Source of the DNA: Vibrio chagasii
Lineage (GTDB): Bacteria; Pseudomonadota; Gammaproteobacteria; Enterobacterales; Vibrionaceae
Length of the DNA: 64,000 nucleotides
Assembly (NCBI RefSeq): GCF_002954585.1
Contig: NZ_MSCI01000001.1
Coordinates: 930,001 to 994,000, forward strand
Direction of reading: 5' to 3'
Shown: positions 1 to 8,455 of the stretch, piece after piece
Layout of the letters: every line of letters begins with the position of its first letter
How positions within the stretch are numbered: position 1 is the first letter of the stretch
Notes under the pieces: model-generated
What the model was told of the DNA's origin: nothing
The model's database searches: none
The model's input: only the letters and a program-made list of their open reading frames with translations
Position numbers and translations under genes: made by a program

Positions 1-73
1 AGCACTCTCCCAGAAAAATCATTGGTCAGGAGTGATTGAAGACCAACACTGAACACAAGCTTACGTCAAATGA

Positions 74-101
74 ATAAGCCACAGCATGTGCTGAGGCTTA
101 T
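74..101 (-). terminator. Possible terminator of the alpha-amylase gene
   Basis: Imperfect hairpin: ATAAGCC pairs with GGCTTAT, and inside that AGCA pairs with TGCT. It lies about 45 bases past the amylase stop. The T run after the stem on the minus strand is weak, so this is tentative. Confidence 0.35.
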
Positions 102-146
102 ACTTCGTTCTTACTTAATGAGCTAAGTGGTTTAGCTCGATAGAAT

Positions 147-1547
147 TTACAACTTAAACATACGCGCGCTGCGTGGTGGCAGGTTAAACGTATGATAGCG
201 AGAAGAAATGGTTTCTGTCGCGCTGCTTAATACGTCTTTGTATTGAACATGCCAATTGAACTCGTGTTGGTAAGTGTCAACGGTCACGCCACGCGTTTCT
301 CCACATTTGTTTATCCCAACTACCCCTTCTTTGCTACGCTTGAACAGCAAAGTGCACTGGTCACTTGCAATCATGGCCATTGTCTTGCCTTGCATCGCGT
401 TATGGAAGCTCAACATGGCTTTCATTGTCGAACTGTTCCACACATTGCTCCAGCGACCGTTATCCTTGTCTTCAGAATCAGGAAGATCATCACTGTAGAT
501 CAGTGGAGTGCCGCCATCTTTACCAAGGATATACGCGTAAGCAAGCTGCTCATCTTGTGGATCCATAATTTGGTAACGGAAGCCGTCGTTGGTTGGAATA
601 TCGTGTGTGATAGTAAAGGTAATGGCACGGCTATCAGGCAAGGCTTGTCCGTAAGCTTGTGGATCGTGCAATTGGTTCAAACCACCGCCCATAGAGAACG
701 CCGATCGAATCGAAGCAAACAGCGGGAAATCGTACGCAGAATGATTGGTGTTGTTCAAGTAAGGTGCTAAGAAAGACTCGTACCCACTGTTCCCAGCCCC
801 ACCACTGGTAATCACCTCACCAAACACGTGCATGTTCGATGTGATTTCAGGCGTAAATACTTGGTCGATTTGGTACTGGCTCATGTGTTTCACCGCATCA
901 ATACGGAAACCCTTGATACCCATCTCTTTTAGCGCCTTCAAATACAAACGCTGCTGTGACACTACCCAGTTGTTTGGGTCGAGATCGGGTAGCCCGGTAT
1001 CGCCATCAGCACCACATAAACGCCAATATTGAACATGTCCAGGATCATCCCAATCCCAAATACAACCAGCCGCATGAAAATCAGTAGCCGAGACAAAACC
1101 TTGCGCTAAGTTGCTGAAAAGAGTCTGGTCAGCATAATAGTTTGAGCGGCTGGCATACTCGTTTAACACTTCTGTACCAGGGTAGTTTAAGTCGTTTCGC
1201 TTCCAGCTTTCATTCGCCATGTGGTTAAGTACAACATCCGCGTAAACATCAACACCGACACTTTTCAGCGCGGCAATCATTGCTGCTAGATCTTGTTTAT
1301 TCCCCAATGGAGAATCAATCGTGCGCAGATCTTGTGGTTGATAACGCGCCCACCATTGGGTGCCACTGGATTTCATTGCCGGAGCGACCAGTACTTTCTT
1401 ATAACCAGCTTCAGCTATTTGATTAGCATTAGCTGTCACATCTGAATATTTCCAATTAAATGCATGCAAAATGGTATCGGCATAAGTCGCTGAACTAAAA
1501 GAGCAAAGCGCGAGTGTGGATATGAGTAAGGTATTTATTGGTTTCAT
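147..1547 (-). CDS. Secreted alpha-amylase, glycoside hydrolase family 13
   Basis: A 466-residue enzyme expected to cleave internal alpha-1,4 bonds of starch or glycogen outside the cell. A signal peptide (about residues 1-23, ending ATYA-D) points to Sec export. The four GH13 regions are in order: DVVLNH near 104-109, GFRIDAVKH near 213-221 with nucleophile Asp217, FGEV with acid/base Glu244, and THD with Asp316. The length suits a compact bacterial amylase of catalytic barrel plus a short C-terminal sheet domain, with no starch-binding module visible. It stands alone, divergent from an EamA permease with about 300 bases between. No maltose genes are adjacent. The family is secure; substrate preference is inferred. 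Confidence 0.92.
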   Translation of the reverse strand: MKPINTLLISTLALCSFSSATYADTILHAFNWKYSDVTANANQIAEAGYKKVLVAPAMKSSGTQWWARYQPQDLRTIDSPLGNKQDLAAMIAALKSVGVDVYADVVLNHMANESWKRNDLNYPGTEVLNEYASRSNYYADQTLFSNLAQGFVSATDFHAAGCIWDWDDPGHVQYWRLCGADGDTGLPDLDPNNWVVSQQRLYLKALKEMGIKGFRIDAVKHMSQYQIDQVFTPEITSNMHVFGEVITSGGAGNSGYESFLAPYLNNTNHSAYDFPLFASIRSAFSMGGGLNQLHDPQAYGQALPDSRAITFTITHDIPTNDGFRYQIMDPQDEQLAYAYILGKDGGTPLIYSDDLPDSEDKDNGRWSNVWNSSTMKAMLSFHNAMQGKTMAMIASDQCTLLFKRSKEGVVGINKCGETRGVTVDTYQHEFNWHVQYKDVLSSATETISSRYHTFNLPPRSARMFKL

Positions 1548-1855
1548 AGAACATATCTCTCATTATAAATTCACAGGAATGATATGAGTGATAAGGACAA
1601 TTAAAACGCCCGATAAATCAGAGTTGGATTAGCGTCACCTTCTGTTGATGTTGATTTTATAAAATTGAGCTATGACCGATATTATGTGAGGCAAAATGTG
1701 ATGTGCGTTTGGCGGTACATTGATGTATCCGTAATCAAGTAGAAGAGCGGAAATGAGAATTAATTTAATCAAGTTGACGAGAAAAAGACAAAGGCTTTGG
1801 TCGGGTCTTATAAACTAAGCTATGATTCCTTTTCCCTCAACCGATTGATATTTTT
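1548..1855. other. Divergent promoter region, amylase / EamA permease
   Basis: 308 bases without an ORF of note. It must hold both promoters. I found no clear operator, hairpin or conserved RNA in it. Confidence 0.5.
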
Positions 1856-2755
1856 ATGCCTTCTTTCTCTTTTACAATGATCCCCGTAGGGGTTCGATTC
1901 ATGCTCCTCTCCGCTTTTGGATTCGCACTGATGTCAGCCTGTGTGAAATACATCAGCAACTATGGCATACCTGTATTTGAGATCGTTGCGGCAAGGGCCT
2001 TAGTATCTTTGATCATTAGCTATATCGACGTAAAACGAAAAGGCATTTCTATCTGGGGTAACAACAAACCACTATTGTTTGTTCGCGGTGCAGTCGGCAC
2101 TGCAGCGCTAATGTGTGTGTACTACGCGGTAACAACTTTACCGTTAGCAGAAGCAACCATTCTACAGTACGTACACCCCGTGTTTACTGCCCTGCTTGGC
2201 GTGTTATTCCTCAAAGAACGTGTCCAAAAATCGACTATGATCTGCATTGCATTCTGCCTAGCGGGGTTACTGGTGATGGTACAACCAAGTATGAGCAGCA
2301 ATACAAGCAGCGAGTTACCGTTGTTCAGTATTTTGGTGGCATTGCTTGGTGCATTTGGTAGCTCAATTGCTTACGTGATTGTACGAAAGCTAAGCCAAAC
2401 AGAAGACAGCTCTGTCATCATCTTCTACTTCCCATTAGTGGCTCTGCCGATATCGACAGCGCTTATTTGGAACGACTTTGTAATGCCGAGCCTATTCTTA
2501 ACAGTGATGTTGGTTTTGGTTGGGGTTTTCACTCAAATTGGCCAATACGGTTTAACAAAGGCAATGCAAACTCAAGCAGCAGGTAAAGCTTCGGCTTACT
2601 CTTATGTTCAAATCGTCTTCTCAGCGCTACTAGGTGTTTGGATCTTCAATGAGATTCCTTCAGTATGGACATATCTTGGTGGTGGTCTGATTGTCACTGG
2701 CGCGCTTATTAATGTGTTTGGGAAACAGCTATTGGTGCCGTTCAAAGCTAAGTAG
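1856..2755 (+). CDS. DMT-superfamily permease, EamA family
   Basis: A 299-residue inner-membrane protein with about ten hydrophobic segments in two repeated five-helix halves, the EamA (RhaT/YdcZ-like) arrangement. The first half ends near the motif AEATILQYVHPVFTALLG and the second has the matching AGKASAYSYVQIVFSALLG, which is the internal duplication typical of these carriers. They export or take up small metabolites, and the substrate cannot be read from sequence. The start used is the first ATG, which has no clear ribosome-binding site. An ATG seven codons on (MIPVG) is an equal alternative. It is monocistronic and converges on a VOC gene with a shared terminator. Confidence 0.85.
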   Translation: MPSFSFTMIPVGVRFMLLSAFGFALMSACVKYISNYGIPVFEIVAARALVSLIISYIDVKRKGISIWGNNKPLLFVRGAVGTAALMCVYYAVTTLPLAEATILQYVHPVFTALLGVLFLKERVQKSTMICIAFCLAGLLVMVQPSMSSNTSSELPLFSILVALLGAFGSSIAYVIVRKLSQTEDSSVIIFYFPLVALPISTALIWNDFVMPSLFLTVMLVLVGVFTQIGQYGLTKAMQTQAAGKASAYSYVQIVFSALLGVWIFNEIPSVWTYLGGGLIVTGALINVFGKQLLVPFKAK

Positions 2756-2790
2756 AACACCGAGCGAAAGAGCATTTAACTAATCAATCT

Positions 2791-2825
2791 AAAAGGCATT
2801 GCGGAGTGTTCCACAATGCCTTTTT
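2791..2825. terminator. Bidirectional terminator, EamA permease / VOC protein
   Basis: AAAAGGCATTG on the left arm pairs with CAATGCCTTTTT on the right. T runs follow the stem on both strands, and it lies between two convergent genes. Confidence 0.85.
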
Positions 2826-2849
2826 CAGTTTTCCTACCTAACGATTCTG

Positions 2850-3269
2850 CTAACTTGTCGCATTTCGAAGCTTGGGATCATCACTCAGATATTCAACGAA
2901 CTCGACCTCAAAGCCAGCTGGGTCCACAAAATAAACGTTCTTGCGATAAGGTTCTTCAGCGCCAGGTTTAGCAATCGGAAAGCCCGCATCGATAAGACGT
3001 TGAGTGACGCTTTCAATATCATGAGTCACATAGGCGAAATGTGCTAGACCAACAGAGTGGCCATCTAAATCTCGATTATCACCCTCACCATGATCACTCA
3101 TTGCGATATACTGATACTCATCTCCGAAGTGTAACCAGTTTCGCGGCTTACCTGACCATTCGCCCTTTCCTTCGTCACGAACATACCAATGAGGGAACGC
3201 CGCTTTGTAGAAAGTCAGCATTTCCGGGATGTCTTTAACGACTAAATTTACATGTTCAAGTTGGATCAT
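2850..3269 (-). CDS. VOC-family (glyoxalase/bleomycin-resistance fold) protein
   Basis: A 139-residue single-domain VOC protein. It opens with MIQLEHVNLVVKD, the first strand of the fold, and ends with YFVDPAGFEVEFVEYL, which carries the usual metal-ligand glutamate on the last strand. His6 and a histidine in the middle strand (HFAYV, about residue 80) are further candidate ligands. Members include glyoxalase I, dioxygenases and antibiotic-binding proteins, and the substrate here is unknown. I chose the start at 3269 because AAGGAG lies 6-10 bases upstream; an upstream in-frame start would run through the promoter. The promoter at 3309-3339 has the geometry of MerR/SoxR-activated genes, suggesting induction by redox-cycling or electrophilic compounds. 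Confidence 0.85.
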   Translation of the reverse strand: MIQLEHVNLVVKDIPEMLTFYKAAFPHWYVRDEGKGEWSGKPRNWLHFGDEYQYIAMSDHGEGDNRDLDGHSVGLAHFAYVTHDIESVTQRLIDAGFPIAKPGAEEPYRKNVYFVDPAGFEVEFVEYLSDDPKLRNATS

Positions 3270-3665
3270 TCTTCTCTCCTTAAAGTATTCTCGTAAGCAA
3301 CGTTGCATATCCTAATACCTCAAGTTAAGTTGAGGTAAAGCGTTAATTTGCATTTATTTCGAGAACGTTTTTAGAGCCCAGATTGTCGTATTTTCTGAAA
3401 TACAAACTTTAAGTTTAGATGACTTCAAACCTGATAACTGACCTCAACCTTAAGACGCCAATAAACCTACGACTTCCCCCTTAAATTCGGATGAGAAAGC
3501 AAGGTTTCTGTTCAATATTTAAACGCATTAACATCCCCTTATTGACTGATGCATCAGCTTACACTTCGCTTTCATATTAACCAGCAACACTGATCTGGGT
3601 TAATAAACTGGTTTCACAGCACGTTTATTGTTAATTAAGTCAAATAACTATATAAGGAAGTTAGT
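3270..3665. other. Divergent intergenic region, VOC protein / secreted barrel protein
   Basis: 396 bases with no gene. The left part holds the MerR-type promoter of the VOC gene (3309-3339). The right part must hold the promoter of the secreted protein at 3666. Nothing else stands out. Confidence 0.6.
3309..3339 (-). promoter_or_regulatory. MerR/SoxR-type promoter with operator dyad in a 19-base spacer
   Basis: On the minus strand a -35-like TTTACC (3334-3339) is separated by exactly 19 bases from a -10-like TAGGAT (3309-3314). A perfect 8-base dyad, TACCTCAA (3316-3323) and TTGAGGTA (3330-3337), fills the spacer around GTTAAG. Over-long spacers with a central dyad are the hallmark of MerR-family activation. 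The half-sites match the E. coli SoxR site (CCTCAAGTTAACTTGAGG) at all but one central base. No MerR gene lies in the window, so the activator acts from elsewhere. Confidence 0.75.
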
Positions 3666-4286
3666 GTGAAAAAAGTATTAGCATTGGGTATCGCAGCGAC
3701 AATCTCGTCTCCAGCATTTGCAGATCACAACACAATTGATGGGATGGACTTCGGGCCACTAGCAAAATTAGTTGGCACCTGGAAATCCGTAGAAACTGGT
3801 GGTATTGATGTATCACCGGGCCAAGAAGGTACTGAAGTGGGGGCGGGAGGCCCTGCTGTCACACCATTTTATGAGGTGATGACATTTGAAGTAGCCGCAG
3901 ATGCCACCAACGCCAGCGACCAATATCTCGTTGCGCTTTACTATAAACAGGAAGTATTCCGAAAAGCTGACGATTCTAAATTCCACGATCAACGCGGTTA
4001 CTTTATCTACGATCAAAAAAATCAGATCGTCTACAACTCTTACTGTGTTCCGCGTACCACATGTGTCACCGCGGAAGGCCCTGCTGGCGACACGATGACC
4101 TTAGTCGCGTCTAAACGCGGTATCGCCGAGTCTGAATATACGACAGACAACGCTACCACCACAGACTTCACAATGAACATCAGCATTTCTGACGACACAC
4201 TGACCTACTCTCAAACCACAGGTTTGGAGATCTACGACAAAGCCTTCGCACACACCGATTCAAGTACACTAATTAAAGTGAAGTAG
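3666..4286 (+). CDS. Small exported protein with a predicted lipocalin/nitrobindin-like beta barrel
   Basis: A 206-residue protein with a cleavable signal peptide (residues 1-19, ending AFA-D), hence periplasmic or secreted. The mature N-terminus has the pattern GPLAKLVGTWKS, resembling the opening GTW motif of nitrobindin/THAP4-type and other lipocalin-like beta-barrels. The rest alternates short strands and turns. There are two cysteines close together (YCVPRTTC, near 122-127), likely a disulfide. Ligand and role are unknown; heme or a hydrophobic molecule is only a family-based guess. It is monocistronic, with SD-like AAGGAAG upstream and a strong terminator just after the stop. Confidence 0.7.
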   Translation: MKKVLALGIAATISSPAFADHNTIDGMDFGPLAKLVGTWKSVETGGIDVSPGQEGTEVGAGGPAVTPFYEVMTFEVAADATNASDQYLVALYYKQEVFRKADDSKFHDQRGYFIYDQKNQIVYNSYCVPRTTCVTAEGPAGDTMTLVASKRGIAESEYTTDNATTTDFTMNISISDDTLTYSQTTGLEIYDKAFAHTDSSTLIKVK

Positions 4287-4823
4287 ACTCAAATAAAAAC
4301 GCCTTTCACAACGAAGTGAAAGGCGTTAATTGCGACTATAGTTATCACTATCGAAACAGCTATCTCCCTTTTTACCTCAATAGATTATCACCCTATTTTT
4401 TATCCCTTTACCACTAGATGCAATAATTGATATTCCACGAGAAAGTTAGTAATGGCTGATTGAAATAAGTGGAATGTAAAATAAATATTATGTCATTTAA
4501 TGCGAACCATTATTCTAGATTAGCCAAAGCTACATTAGATAATATATTTAACAAAATAGTTAATTAACTATAGTGAATATCAACATTAATATTGATATTT
4601 AGATTAGTTTAACAATCTAGGATTAAGATATAGATCAAAGCTTCAATGTTTATATAAAATATTTATTTCAATATTATTGAACCTATTTTTCGTTCCGTTT
4701 ACATTCGTTTCCGCATAACAGAAATCAATAACTACTCACCAAAAACGTTCAACCTCAACACACTTTCATGTATTGGATACTTGAAAACGATAACAGCTTC
4801 CCTACATCAACAGGAACTTTAAT
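4287..4823. other. Long AT-rich intergenic region before the MATE gene
   Basis: 537 bases, unusually rich in A and T. It holds the terminator at 4298-4327 and an 8-base dyad, AATATCAA (4576-4583) with TTGATATT (4592-4599), that could be an operator for the MATE gene. No ORF or RNA gene is visible. Confidence 0.5.
4298..4327 (+). terminator. Terminator of the exported barrel protein
   Basis: Perfect 12-base stem: AACGCCTTTCAC pairs with GTGAAAGGCGTT around a six-base loop, 11 bases after the stop. The T run after the stem is poor, so termination may be only partial. Confidence 0.7.
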
Positions 4824-6065
4824 ATGATCGCAACTTTCCTTAAGCGAGCCCTAGTAATCTCAGCAACAAGGTTTGTTGCACTGTCTCTCGCGATGGTCGA
4901 TATGATCATGTTAGGGCATACAAATATGGTGGCGGTGCAAGATTACACCTTGGCTTCACAAGTCTCTCAGGTTTTCGTTATCTTGGCAGTCGTACTCAGT
5001 ATTGGTATCAATATTGTCATTGGACAAAACAAAGAGGCACCTCGTCAAACTGCTCAAGAAATACTTGGATATTCAATATGTCTTGGCGTGGTTTTACTTG
5101 TTATAAGCCTTCTTGTGGGCCAATTTTTTGATGCTACAATCCACGCAACTCAAAGTTATTTTATACTTTCCATTAGTATTTTTCCATTGGCTATTTATGT
5201 TGGATTATGCAACATTTTAGAAGCACAAGGCTTAGAGAAAAAAGTGCTAGCGGTAACAATAGCCAGTGCAATAGCGAATATCGCTTTTAACTATATCGCA
5301 ATAGCTAACATAGATAATGCTTCTGTAGCGGTATCAATATCGACCCTAGCAATACGTGTTATAACCTTATTGCCTGTCATATATCTAGGTTTCAAAAATC
5401 AGCTCATCGCTACTCCACGATTCAACAAAGAAAAGGTCGGAATACTTGTTAATTTTGGTCGCACAGAAGCATTAACCAGTATCTGCTTCACTGGTGGTAT
5501 TTCAATTTTAGTTCTTACGTTTGCTAGCCTTTATAGCCAAGAGCATACTGCGTATCTTGGGTTTGCCCTCAACTTTATGAATAGCTTTTCCGTGCTCTAT
5601 GTAGGGTTGGTGATATCTCTGTCCATTTCACTCTCTCAAATGGACAAATCCTCTAATGAACCTTACTCTATGCTCACGATTATGTTCGGCTATATCCTAG
5701 TGAGTGCATTTGGGTTAAGTTTACTTGCTGAGGCTATTTCTCAGATCTATACACCTACTGCAACAAATGAATTGGTAAAAGCATTAAAACTCTCAGTCGC
5801 AGTGATCGCAATTGATGGTATTGCTCTTGTGTTTATATCTTGGTTAAGAGTTAGAGGCTTTTCTCAACTCCCGCCGCTATTTCGACTTGCAATGATCTTT
5901 GTTGGGCTGCCAGGTGCCTTCTTTATTACCGCTTTCGATAATCCTGTTCTCAATGTCATCTTTTTTATGGCCCTCGGTAACCTAATCGCTGCTCTAGCGT
6001 CTATGGTCTATTTTGTGTTTCGAATCAAGCATAAATCTGAAGCTCTTTTAGGAGCTCATCAGTAG
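4824..6065 (+). CDS. MATE-family multidrug/metabolite efflux transporter
   Basis: A 413-residue polytopic inner-membrane protein, a little shorter than typical NorM-type pumps (about 450). The N-terminus has the MATE first-helix pattern, with MVDMIMLGHTN near residues 25-35 and an acidic residue in helix 1. About twelve hydrophobic segments follow as two related halves. MATE proteins export cationic drugs or metabolites in exchange for H+ or Na+. The ion and substrate are not evident here. SD-like AGGA precedes the ATG. Base composition upstream and at the start is richer in A/T than the neighbours, compatible with late acquisition. It is monocistronic. Confidence 0.8.
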   Translation: MIATFLKRALVISATRFVALSLAMVDMIMLGHTNMVAVQDYTLASQVSQVFVILAVVLSIGINIVIGQNKEAPRQTAQEILGYSICLGVVLLVISLLVGQFFDATIHATQSYFILSISIFPLAIYVGLCNILEAQGLEKKVLAVTIASAIANIAFNYIAIANIDNASVAVSISTLAIRVITLLPVIYLGFKNQLIATPRFNKEKVGILVNFGRTEALTSICFTGGISILVLTFASLYSQEHTAYLGFALNFMNSFSVLYVGLVISLSISLSQMDKSSNEPYSMLTIMFGYILVSAFGLSLLAEAISQIYTPTATNELVKALKLSVAVIAIDGIALVFISWLRVRGFSQLPPLFRLAMIFVGLPGAFFITAFDNPVLNVIFFMALGNLIAALASMVYFVFRIKHKSEALLGAHQ

Positions 6066-6207
6066 ATACATTTCTCGACTTCCATACCGCGAGCACAATC
6101 TAAAAGTGCTCGCGTCTCTCTTAGTGATCGGAACCTAAAAGCAAACCGTAACGATTTAAATACAAGTGCTTAGCTATTTATCGTCGTTCACACCGAGGGA
6201 GTCACAC

Positions 6208-6477
6208 ATGGACAACAGGATCACCATCATCGAGTTTCTTAGAGTATTCGAGTTCATTCGCTCTTCCGGTGAACAACTGAACAACAAATATCAAGTTGGT
6301 GAAATGATAGCTTGGCATGATTACGATGGTTACACCTGTTGGCTAAGCTACAAAGACGTCACCGTCACACTAATGTTTCACGGTTCGCTGAAAATTGAGT
6401 ACGACAACGCGTTAAACTACTCTGAATTCATCGACCATTGTCTGGGAATACTCGCCACTGAACCTTCTGCGGACTAA
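6208..6477 (+). CDS. Small conserved-looking protein, possibly DUF3081
   Basis: An 89-residue cytosolic protein. The start at 6208 is preferred because GGGAG lies 8-12 bases upstream and the residues before it look like non-coding translation. The body has a helix (IIEFLRVFEFIRSSGEQ) followed by a strand-rich part with HDYDGYTCWLSY and VTLMFHGSLKIEY, which resembles my memory of DUF3081 proteins of gamma-proteobacteria. Function is unknown. The CIA30 gene begins 18 bases after its stop in the same direction, so the two are probably co-transcribed. Confidence 0.65.
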   Translation: MDNRITIIEFLRVFEFIRSSGEQLNNKYQVGEMIAWHDYDGYTCWLSYKDVTVTLMFHGSLKIEYDNALNYSEFIDHCLGILATEPSAD

Positions 6478-6495
6478 TGAGCAATGGAGTAAATC

Positions 6496-7095
6496 ATGAA
6501 CGAGTCAAACTTCACAGCGTACCATCTGCATAAGAGAATAACGCTTTTATGGTTAACCCTGAGCCTTTCTTTGTTATGGTCTGAAACGTCAACAGCAGGA
6601 ATAGAGATGATTGATTTCACGAAATCGAGCGAACACCAGCAATGGTCTGCGATCAACGACAACGTAATGGGTGGCGTTTCAACAGGTGGGATCGTTTATG
6701 ATGGCGAGCATAGCCTATTTAAAGGTGAATTATCATTAGAGAACAATGGTGGATTCAGCTCAATAAATCGCTCCCTTGAATCGTTAAAACCTACGGTTGA
6801 CAATGTAGAGTTATCCTTTGTTGGTGACGGGCGCTCCTACCAGTTGAGGTTCACAACATGGAAAGACGGATATCGAACTAACTACAAGCACAGCTTCGAA
6901 ACTGTCAAAGGCGAGCCACTCACGAAAGTGTTCAGACTAGAGGACTTTCAAGCCGTGTTTAGAGGACGATTACTCAACAATTCACCAGAGCTCAAAGCTC
7001 AAGACATCAAACAGTTCGGCTTTTTGATTGCAGACAAACGGCCTTTGCCCTTTGCGTTAAAACTGATTCAGATTCAATTCAAAGCATCCAAATAA
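6496..7095 (+). CDS. CIA30-family (NDUFAF1-like) protein
   Basis: A 199-residue protein with a hydrophobic segment near residues 15-32 that may be a signal or anchor. The CIA30 domain fills the remainder: IDFTKSSEHQQWSAIND, then the signature NVMGGVSTG, then LENNGGFSSI, and FGFLIADKRPLPFALKLIQI at the end. In mitochondria the family assists complex I assembly. In bacteria the fold is a carbohydrate-binding-like jelly roll of uncertain role. A strong terminator follows. Confidence 0.85.
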   Translation: MNESNFTAYHLHKRITLLWLTLSLSLLWSETSTAGIEMIDFTKSSEHQQWSAINDNVMGGVSTGGIVYDGEHSLFKGELSLENNGGFSSINRSLESLKPTVDNVELSFVGDGRSYQLRFTTWKDGYRTNYKHSFETVKGEPLTKVFRLEDFQAVFRGRLLNNSPELKAQDIKQFGFLIADKRPLPFALKLIQIQFKASK

Positions 7096-7121
7096 ATTGA
7101 AAAGATCGCAGATGAACGAAG

Positions 7122-7163
7122 CCCCAGACACCAATCTCTTTGCGGAAAATGTCTGGGGTTTTT
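7122..7163 (+). terminator. Terminator of the CIA30 gene
   Basis: CCCCAGACA (7122-7130) pairs with TGTCTGGGG (7150-7158), followed by five T. Confidence 0.85.
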
Positions 7164-7229
7164 CTATTCAAACGTTAGAACTCATCAAATGCTAAAGGGT
7201 TCAAACGCTGCATTCTAGATCATTAACAC

Positions 7230-8255
7230 TTAGTATTTGATGGCTGTTTTACCAATTGATGCGCTGCTTTCAATACGTTGGTGCGCCTCTTTCAGCGTAT
7301 CTGCACTCAAACCATTCAGTGTGATGGTTAGCGTAGATTTAATACGGCCCGCATCAATCAAGTTCGCAGTTTGGAACAAGATATCTTGCTGCTTCTGAAT
7401 ATCGTCGGTATTGAACAGCGAACGAGTAAACATCAGCTCCCAAATGAAGCCTACTGACTTACCTTGTAGTGCAGAGAGGTCAATCTCACTATCAAACTCA
7501 ACAATTGAACTGATCATGCCTTGCGGCGCAATCAACTCTACCATCGCATCCCAGTGACCTTTTGTGTCCGCAACATTGAAGATGTAATCCACATACTGGA
7601 TGCCTTGCTCACGCACTGATTCAACCAAGTTACGGTGGTTCACTACGTGGTCTGCACCCATGTCTTTTACCCACTGCTCGGTTTCAGGTCTTGACGCTGT
7701 CGCAATAACATTAAGGTTAGTTAATTGCTTCGCTAGCTGAATAGTAATAGAGCCAACACCACCAGCACCGCCAATGATCAGGATAGACTTTTTCTCTTCA
7801 GGGCGAACACGCAGGCGATCAAATAACGCTTCCCACGCAGTGAGCGTTGTAAGCGGCATAACAACCGCGGCTTCATCCGTTAAGCTTTGTGGCGCTCTAG
7901 CTGTGATGCGGTAGTCAACGGCTTGGTATTCTGCGTTAGCGCCCATGCGTGTTACGTCACCCGCATAGTACACACGATCGCCTAACTCGAAACCTTCGAC
8001 GTTTGTGCCTTTACCAACCACTTCCCCAACAGCGTCGTAGCCCAACACTTTTGGTTGATCAAGTGTCTTATCTTTTGCGTTGCGAATACGGATTTTCGCG
8101 TCTGCAGGGTTAATAGAAGTCGCACTCACTTTTACCAGTAAGTCATTCTCTTTTAATTCCGGCAGGCTCGTTTCAAATTCAAACAGGCTTTCTGGTTCTG
8201 TAATCGCTAGCGACTGAGTAAATCCGATGGCTTTCATTGTAGATGGTAGTGACAT
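7230..8255 (-). CDS. Zinc-type alcohol dehydrogenase-like / quinone oxidoreductase family
   Basis: A 341-residue medium-chain dehydrogenase/reductase. The N-terminal GroES-like domain has GYDAVGEVVGKG near 72-83. The Rossmann domain has GGAGGVGSITIQLAKQL near 161-177, the NAD(P)H-binding loop. The catalytic zinc ligands of classical alcohol dehydrogenases are not obvious, so it fits the zinc-free quinone oxidoreductase branch (NADPH reduction of quinones or enones). AAGGAG precedes the ATG. It is divergent from a LysR regulator 200 bases away, which probably controls it. Confidence 0.85.
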   Translation of the reverse strand: MSLPSTMKAIGFTQSLAITEPESLFEFETSLPELKENDLLVKVSATSINPADAKIRIRNAKDKTLDQPKVLGYDAVGEVVGKGTNVEGFELGDRVYYAGDVTRMGANAEYQAVDYRITARAPQSLTDEAAVVMPLTTLTAWEALFDRLRVRPEEKKSILIIGGAGGVGSITIQLAKQLTNLNVIATASRPETEQWVKDMGADHVVNHRNLVESVREQGIQYVDYIFNVADTKGHWDAMVELIAPQGMISSIVEFDSEIDLSALQGKSVGFIWELMFTRSLFNTDDIQKQQDILFQTANLIDAGRIKSTLTITLNGLSADTLKEAHQRIESSASIGKTAIKY

Positions 8256-8321
8256 GATGCTTCTCCTTAAATTCGATAATTGAATCTTAGAGATTTCTCA
8301 CTTTAGATAAACAGCCTAATG

Positions 8322-8338
8322 TTTGAATTATTATCAAA
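8322..8338. promoter_or_regulatory. Candidate LysR-type operator
   Basis: Dyad TTTGA (8322-8326) and TCAAA (8334-8338), seven bases apart, between the divergent oxidoreductase and LysR genes. LysR proteins favour AT-rich dyads of T-N11-A form and this one fits. The assignment is inferred from position. Confidence 0.45.
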
Positions 8339-8455
8339 TTATTTTTGACAATAAGGTGTATATACGCAAGCAAAATACTAAGATTAACCACAGCAAAATG
8401 GCCAAACTTATGACGAATAGAGCAACCGATTCACGGCTCAGAACAGGGAAATGAA

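Noticed and set aside
243..770. 175-codon frame opposite the amylase
   Set aside because: The amylase has all catalytic motifs in this stretch; the opposite frame has no ribosome-binding site or family.
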